Below are positions 22,838 to 25,193 of a DNA stretch of 25,193 bases, piece after piece. A program made the position numbers and the translations under genes. The stretch covers positions 1-25,193 of IMG/VR virus record IMGVR_UViG_3300048557_000333; one strand, 5' to 3'. This stretch comes from a virus. Numbering within the stretch: the first letter of the stretch is position 1; every line of letters starts with the position of its first letter. The notes beneath the pieces were generated by a model, which saw nothing but the letters and a program-made list of their open reading frames with translations, was not told the DNA's origin and searched no databases.

Positions 22838-25193
22838 TAGCTAAATGTTATATTACCTGTTCCTCCTGTAAATACTGATACTTTTTCTGTTCCTTCTGTA
22901 AAAGGTGAACCAGTTGCTTCAACAATACCACCTGGAACATTAGCAGTATATAAACTTGGATACCTTAATATAACTACTCCAGACCCACCATTTTCTGCTG
23001 GGAAAGCTTTATTACTTAAAGATCCCGCACCTCCACCTGTGTTTATAGCCGCTACTCCATATCCTTGAGCTGTATAATAACTACCACCATTACCACCGCC
23101 TCCTAAAGATGTATTTACATTTCCACTACCTCCTAAACTACCTGAAGCTCCTCCTGAAGCATAATAAACATCACTTCCAGAAACTTCACCAACAGAAGCA
23201 GTTGCAGCATTAGTAGCGTTTAATATATTTACTACTAAACCTAAACCACCTGGAGCGGTACCAGAAGATGCGGCTCCACCAGCACCACCTCCTGATGTAC
23301 TATAATCATTTCCAGCTGCAGGTAAAGGACCTCCGCCAAAACCTTGAACTACAGGTGTTGAAACAGCACTACCAGGATTTAAAGTTGCAACAGCAGAATG
23401 ACCACCACCACCACCACCAGAACCACCATCTGATCCGGGAGCTGGATTTTGACTTGCATTTTGACTGTTTATAGCACCTTTACCACCCCCAGTAGATGTT
23501 ATATTTGAAAATATAGAATTATTACCATTAGCAGCTCCACCCGCTCCTACGGTAATTGAATAACTTGTTCCAATAACAACCTCTGGAGCTGACTCCATAC
23601 TACCTCCACTAATTGTTATAGGAGATATAGTTCCATAGCTTGTTCTTAAACCACCAGCACCACCTCCACCATTTGCTGAACCATTGTTACCACCACCAGG
23701 ACTACTTCCCCCAGCTGCAACAACTAAAAAATGTAATAAAGGTGGAACGTTTGTAATTATATTATCAGCAGTCCATCCTTGAGTAGCATCTTGATATAAT
23801 AAATATACCGTAGCATCTTTAGTTACACATTTGTAATCATCAGTATCACCTTGTATTTTTTCTGACCCATTTGAACTTATAATTAGTTTATTAGTATTAA
23901 ATGTGCCAGCATAGTCTTGTATTCCAATTATATTACCTGGAACACCTGCTGGTAAATTTATTGTAATTTGTCCAGAAGTTGTATTAACTATATAACCTTT
24001 ACCTGGATTAGCTGAAAAAGTAGCTGTTTGTATTGTTGTATCCCAATCAATACCAGGAGCTAAAGTGTTAGCTATAGTAAAATTATTAGGTGAATTAGTT
24101 GTTACATTAATTCCAGTACCACCTGTTAAAGTTGCAGGAGCTAATGTACCACCTGAATTTAAAAATCCTACAGATCTTATTTCTATTATAACACCACTAG
24201 GTGGTGCTGTAGCAAAAGTAACTGTATTAGCAGATAATGTAAGAGTACTTACGTTTTGATATAAACCATTTAAATATACTTCAATAGCATTTAAATCTAC
24301 TGGTGTTATACCAAGAGCATAATCAGTTGTTGATCCATCCCCTGTAAAAGTATCTGTATATAAAGCATTAGTCGATGCTGATATAGCACCTAATACCATT
24401 ACCTCTATATTATAACCGCTTTGAGGTGCTGTTGCAAAAGTTAGCGTTGATCCAGATATCCCATATGTACTTTTATCTTGGTATATACCTTCTAAAAACA
24501 CAAAGGTCATATTCTCTTCGTTAACAGTTGTATTTAAAGTAAATGCTGTTTGAGAACCTGTACCTGTAAAGTTATTCTTATTAAATCCACTTAAAGCTAA
24601 AGCTTTTACATGAACTATTTCTATATTAGCACCGTTTGGTGGCGCTGTTGTAAATGATACTACATTACCTGTAGTTTGATATGTTAACTTAGACTGATAA
24701 ACACCACTTACAAATACTGATGTAGCATTTTCATTTATAATAGAAAGTGTTGTAGAAAAATCAGTTTGTGTTCCGTCACCAACAAATTCATCCACCTCAA
24801 CAACACCATCTACTGCAACATAATGCATTATTTCAATAGCAGTTCCTGTTGGAGGTGCTGTTCCGAATGTTACTGTAACTCCTGTTGCTGTGAAAGTATC
24901 TTTATCTTGATAAACACCATCTAAGTATATTTGTATATCATTTTCTGATACTACTGTAGACGAAACACCATATGCAACTGTTGAACCATCACCCGTATAA
25001 TTATTTCTTTCTATTGTTACAGTTCCACCACCGCCTCCTGTAGAAGCAATTGTTAGTGTGTCTGTTGCGGCATCTGTAGTTAGACTGATGTTATTACCAG
25101 CGGCTACGGTTAATGTATCTGTAGGACCATCAGCTACAATGCTTGATTGTCCTGATACTGCAAATGTTTTAAATGCTTCAGTAACTGTACCAC
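22837..25193 (-). CDS. Long tail fibre with repeated modules and glycine-rich tip (partial, N-terminus outside window)
   Basis: The frame is open from the right edge to TAA 22837-22839 (784 complete codons). The ATG at 24828 is internal: the upstream codons continue the same repeat, giving TFAVSGQSSIVADGPTDTLT and NNISLTTDAATDTLT, a fibre shaft pattern, then GGGGTVTIERNNYTGDGS. Four modules of about 71-74 residues follow, each with a Y/F-x-G-DG-S/T start, an L-x-G-x-YQ block and an ATAPPSG-x-x-IEI end. Next comes the domain shared with the 409-aa paralogue (TIQTATF, GKGYIVNT, IQDYAGTF, EKIQGDTDDYK, GWTADN), then a glycine-rich domain with GGGGGAGG-like runs, and the end VILRYPS. It is probably a main receptor-binding fibre. 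Its full length is unknown. Confidence 0.75.
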   Translation of the reverse strand, partial: GTVTEAFKTFAVSGQSSIVADGPTDTLTVAAGNNISLTTDAATDTLTIASTGGGGGTVTIERNNYTGDGSTVAYGVSSTVVSENDIQIYLDGVYQDKDTFTATGVTVTFGTAPPTGTAIEIMHYVAVDGVVEVDEFVGDGTQTDFSTTLSIINENATSVFVSGVYQSKLTYQTTGNVVSFTTAPPNGANIEIVHVKALALSGFNKNNFTGTGSQTAFTLNTTVNEENMTFVFLEGIYQDKSTYGISGSTLTFATAPQSGYNIEVMVLGAISASTNALYTDTFTGDGSTTDYALGITPVDLNAIEVYLNGLYQNVSTLTLSANTVTFATAPPSGVIIEIRSVGFLNSGGTLAPATLTGGTGINVTTNSPNNFTIANTLAPGIDWDTTIQTATFSANPGKGYIVNTTSGQITINLPAGVPGNIIGIQDYAGTFNTNKLIISSNGSEKIQGDTDDYKCVTKDATVYLLYQDATQGWTADNIITNVPPLLHFLVVAAGGSSPGGGNNGSANGGGGAGGLRTSYGTISPITISGGSMESAPEVVIGTSYSITVGAGGAANGNNSIFSNITSTGGGKGAINSQNASQNPAPGSDGGSGGGGGGHSAVATLNPGSAVSTPVVQGFGGGPLPAAGNDYSTSGGGAGGAASSGTAPGGLGLVVNILNATNAATASVGEVSGSDVYYASGGASGSLGGSGNVNTSLGGGGNGGSYYTAQGYGVAAINTGGGAGSLSNKAFPAENGGSGVVILRYPSLYTANVPGGIVEATGSPFTEGTEKVSVFTGGTGNITFS
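23401..23418. repeat. ACC trinucleotide run coding six glycines
   Basis: Six ACC units on the plus strand (GGT on the coding strand) encode consecutive glycines in the tip of the long fibre. A matching six-unit run lies at 21908-21925 in the paralogue. Such runs can change length by slippage in whole codons. Confidence 0.7.
24148..25005 (-). repeat. Four tandem fibre modules of 71-74 residues
   Basis: The modules begin at about 25005 (NNYTGDG), 24792 (DEFVGDG), 24576 (NNFTGTG) and 24354 (DTFTGDG). Each contains an LDGVYQ, VSGVYQ, LEGIYQ or LNGLYQ block and an APPTG, APPNG, APQSG or APPSG turn followed by IEI or IEV. The spacing is regular but the sequences have diverged, so this is protein-level repetition and not recent DNA duplication. 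Confidence 0.85.

Noticed and set aside
24826-24828. ATG 24828 as the start of the long fibre gene
   Set aside because: The upstream frame is open and carries a full repeat module that runs straight into this methionine.
1-25193. Alternative genetic code (stop-codon reassignment, known in some crAss-like phages)
   Set aside because: Genes end with TAA, with TAG (4727) and with TGA (14640), and frames are intact under the standard bacterial code.
1-25193. tRNA or rRNA genes, integrase, transposase or attachment sites
   Set aside because: I saw no cloverleaf-like or rRNA-like stretch and no recombinase motif. Almost every base is covered by structural, lysis or packaging genes.

Overview
The window looks like the structural and lysis half of a tailed-phage genome, probably a short-tailed (podovirus-like) virus related to the crAss-like phages (Crassvirales) and marine Bacteroidota phages. 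The DNA is AT-rich, every convincing gene is on the minus strand, and coding density is very high, so transcription runs from high to low coordinates. No gene start that I checked has a clear Shine-Dalgarno sequence; the bases before each ATG are A/T-rich. Several genes join through TAATG or ATGA overlaps. Together with the types of terminase, portal and ring proteins, this points to a Bacteroidota (Flavobacteriia-like) host in a marine setting. The host assignment is an inference. I see no rRNA, tRNA, CRISPR, integrase or transposon.

Layout in transcription order. (1) 25193-15076 is an adhesin and tail-fibre cluster: two glycine-rich fibre paralogues (the first runs off the right edge), a 123-aa small virion-type protein, an 893-aa multidomain protein with two Ig-like domains and two copies of a 330-aa unit, a 147-aa fibre-like protein, and a 1006-aa protein with three LamG-like domains that reuses the same unit. 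(2) 15065-14142 is a lysis cassette: a holin-like protein, a 50-aa single-span membrane protein that overlaps the holin by ATGA, and an M15-type peptidoglycan peptidase. (3) 14131-13115 holds three small proteins before the terminase, one of which looks like two GroES-type barrels in tandem. (4) 13115-5547 is packaging and head: large terminase, portal with a long helical C-terminal barrel, an acidic scaffold candidate, and the major capsid protein followed by a strong hairpin terminator. (5) 5482-1 is neck and tail: a conserved protein of unknown function, two ring/neck proteins, and a very large nozzle-like protein that runs off the left edge.

How the genes work together: terminase and portal package DNA into a capsid built from the capsid protein on the candidate scaffold. 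The ring proteins and the nozzle close the neck and form the short tail. The fibre cluster supplies receptor-binding adhesins. The lysis cassette releases progeny.

Most notable observations: a sharply bounded GC-rich patchwork inside the terminase gene; the tandem GroES-like protein; a LamG cassette inserted between two halves of a unit that is contiguous in the neighbouring gene; duplicated glycine-rich adhesin genes; and a cUUCGg-capped terminator directly after the capsid gene.
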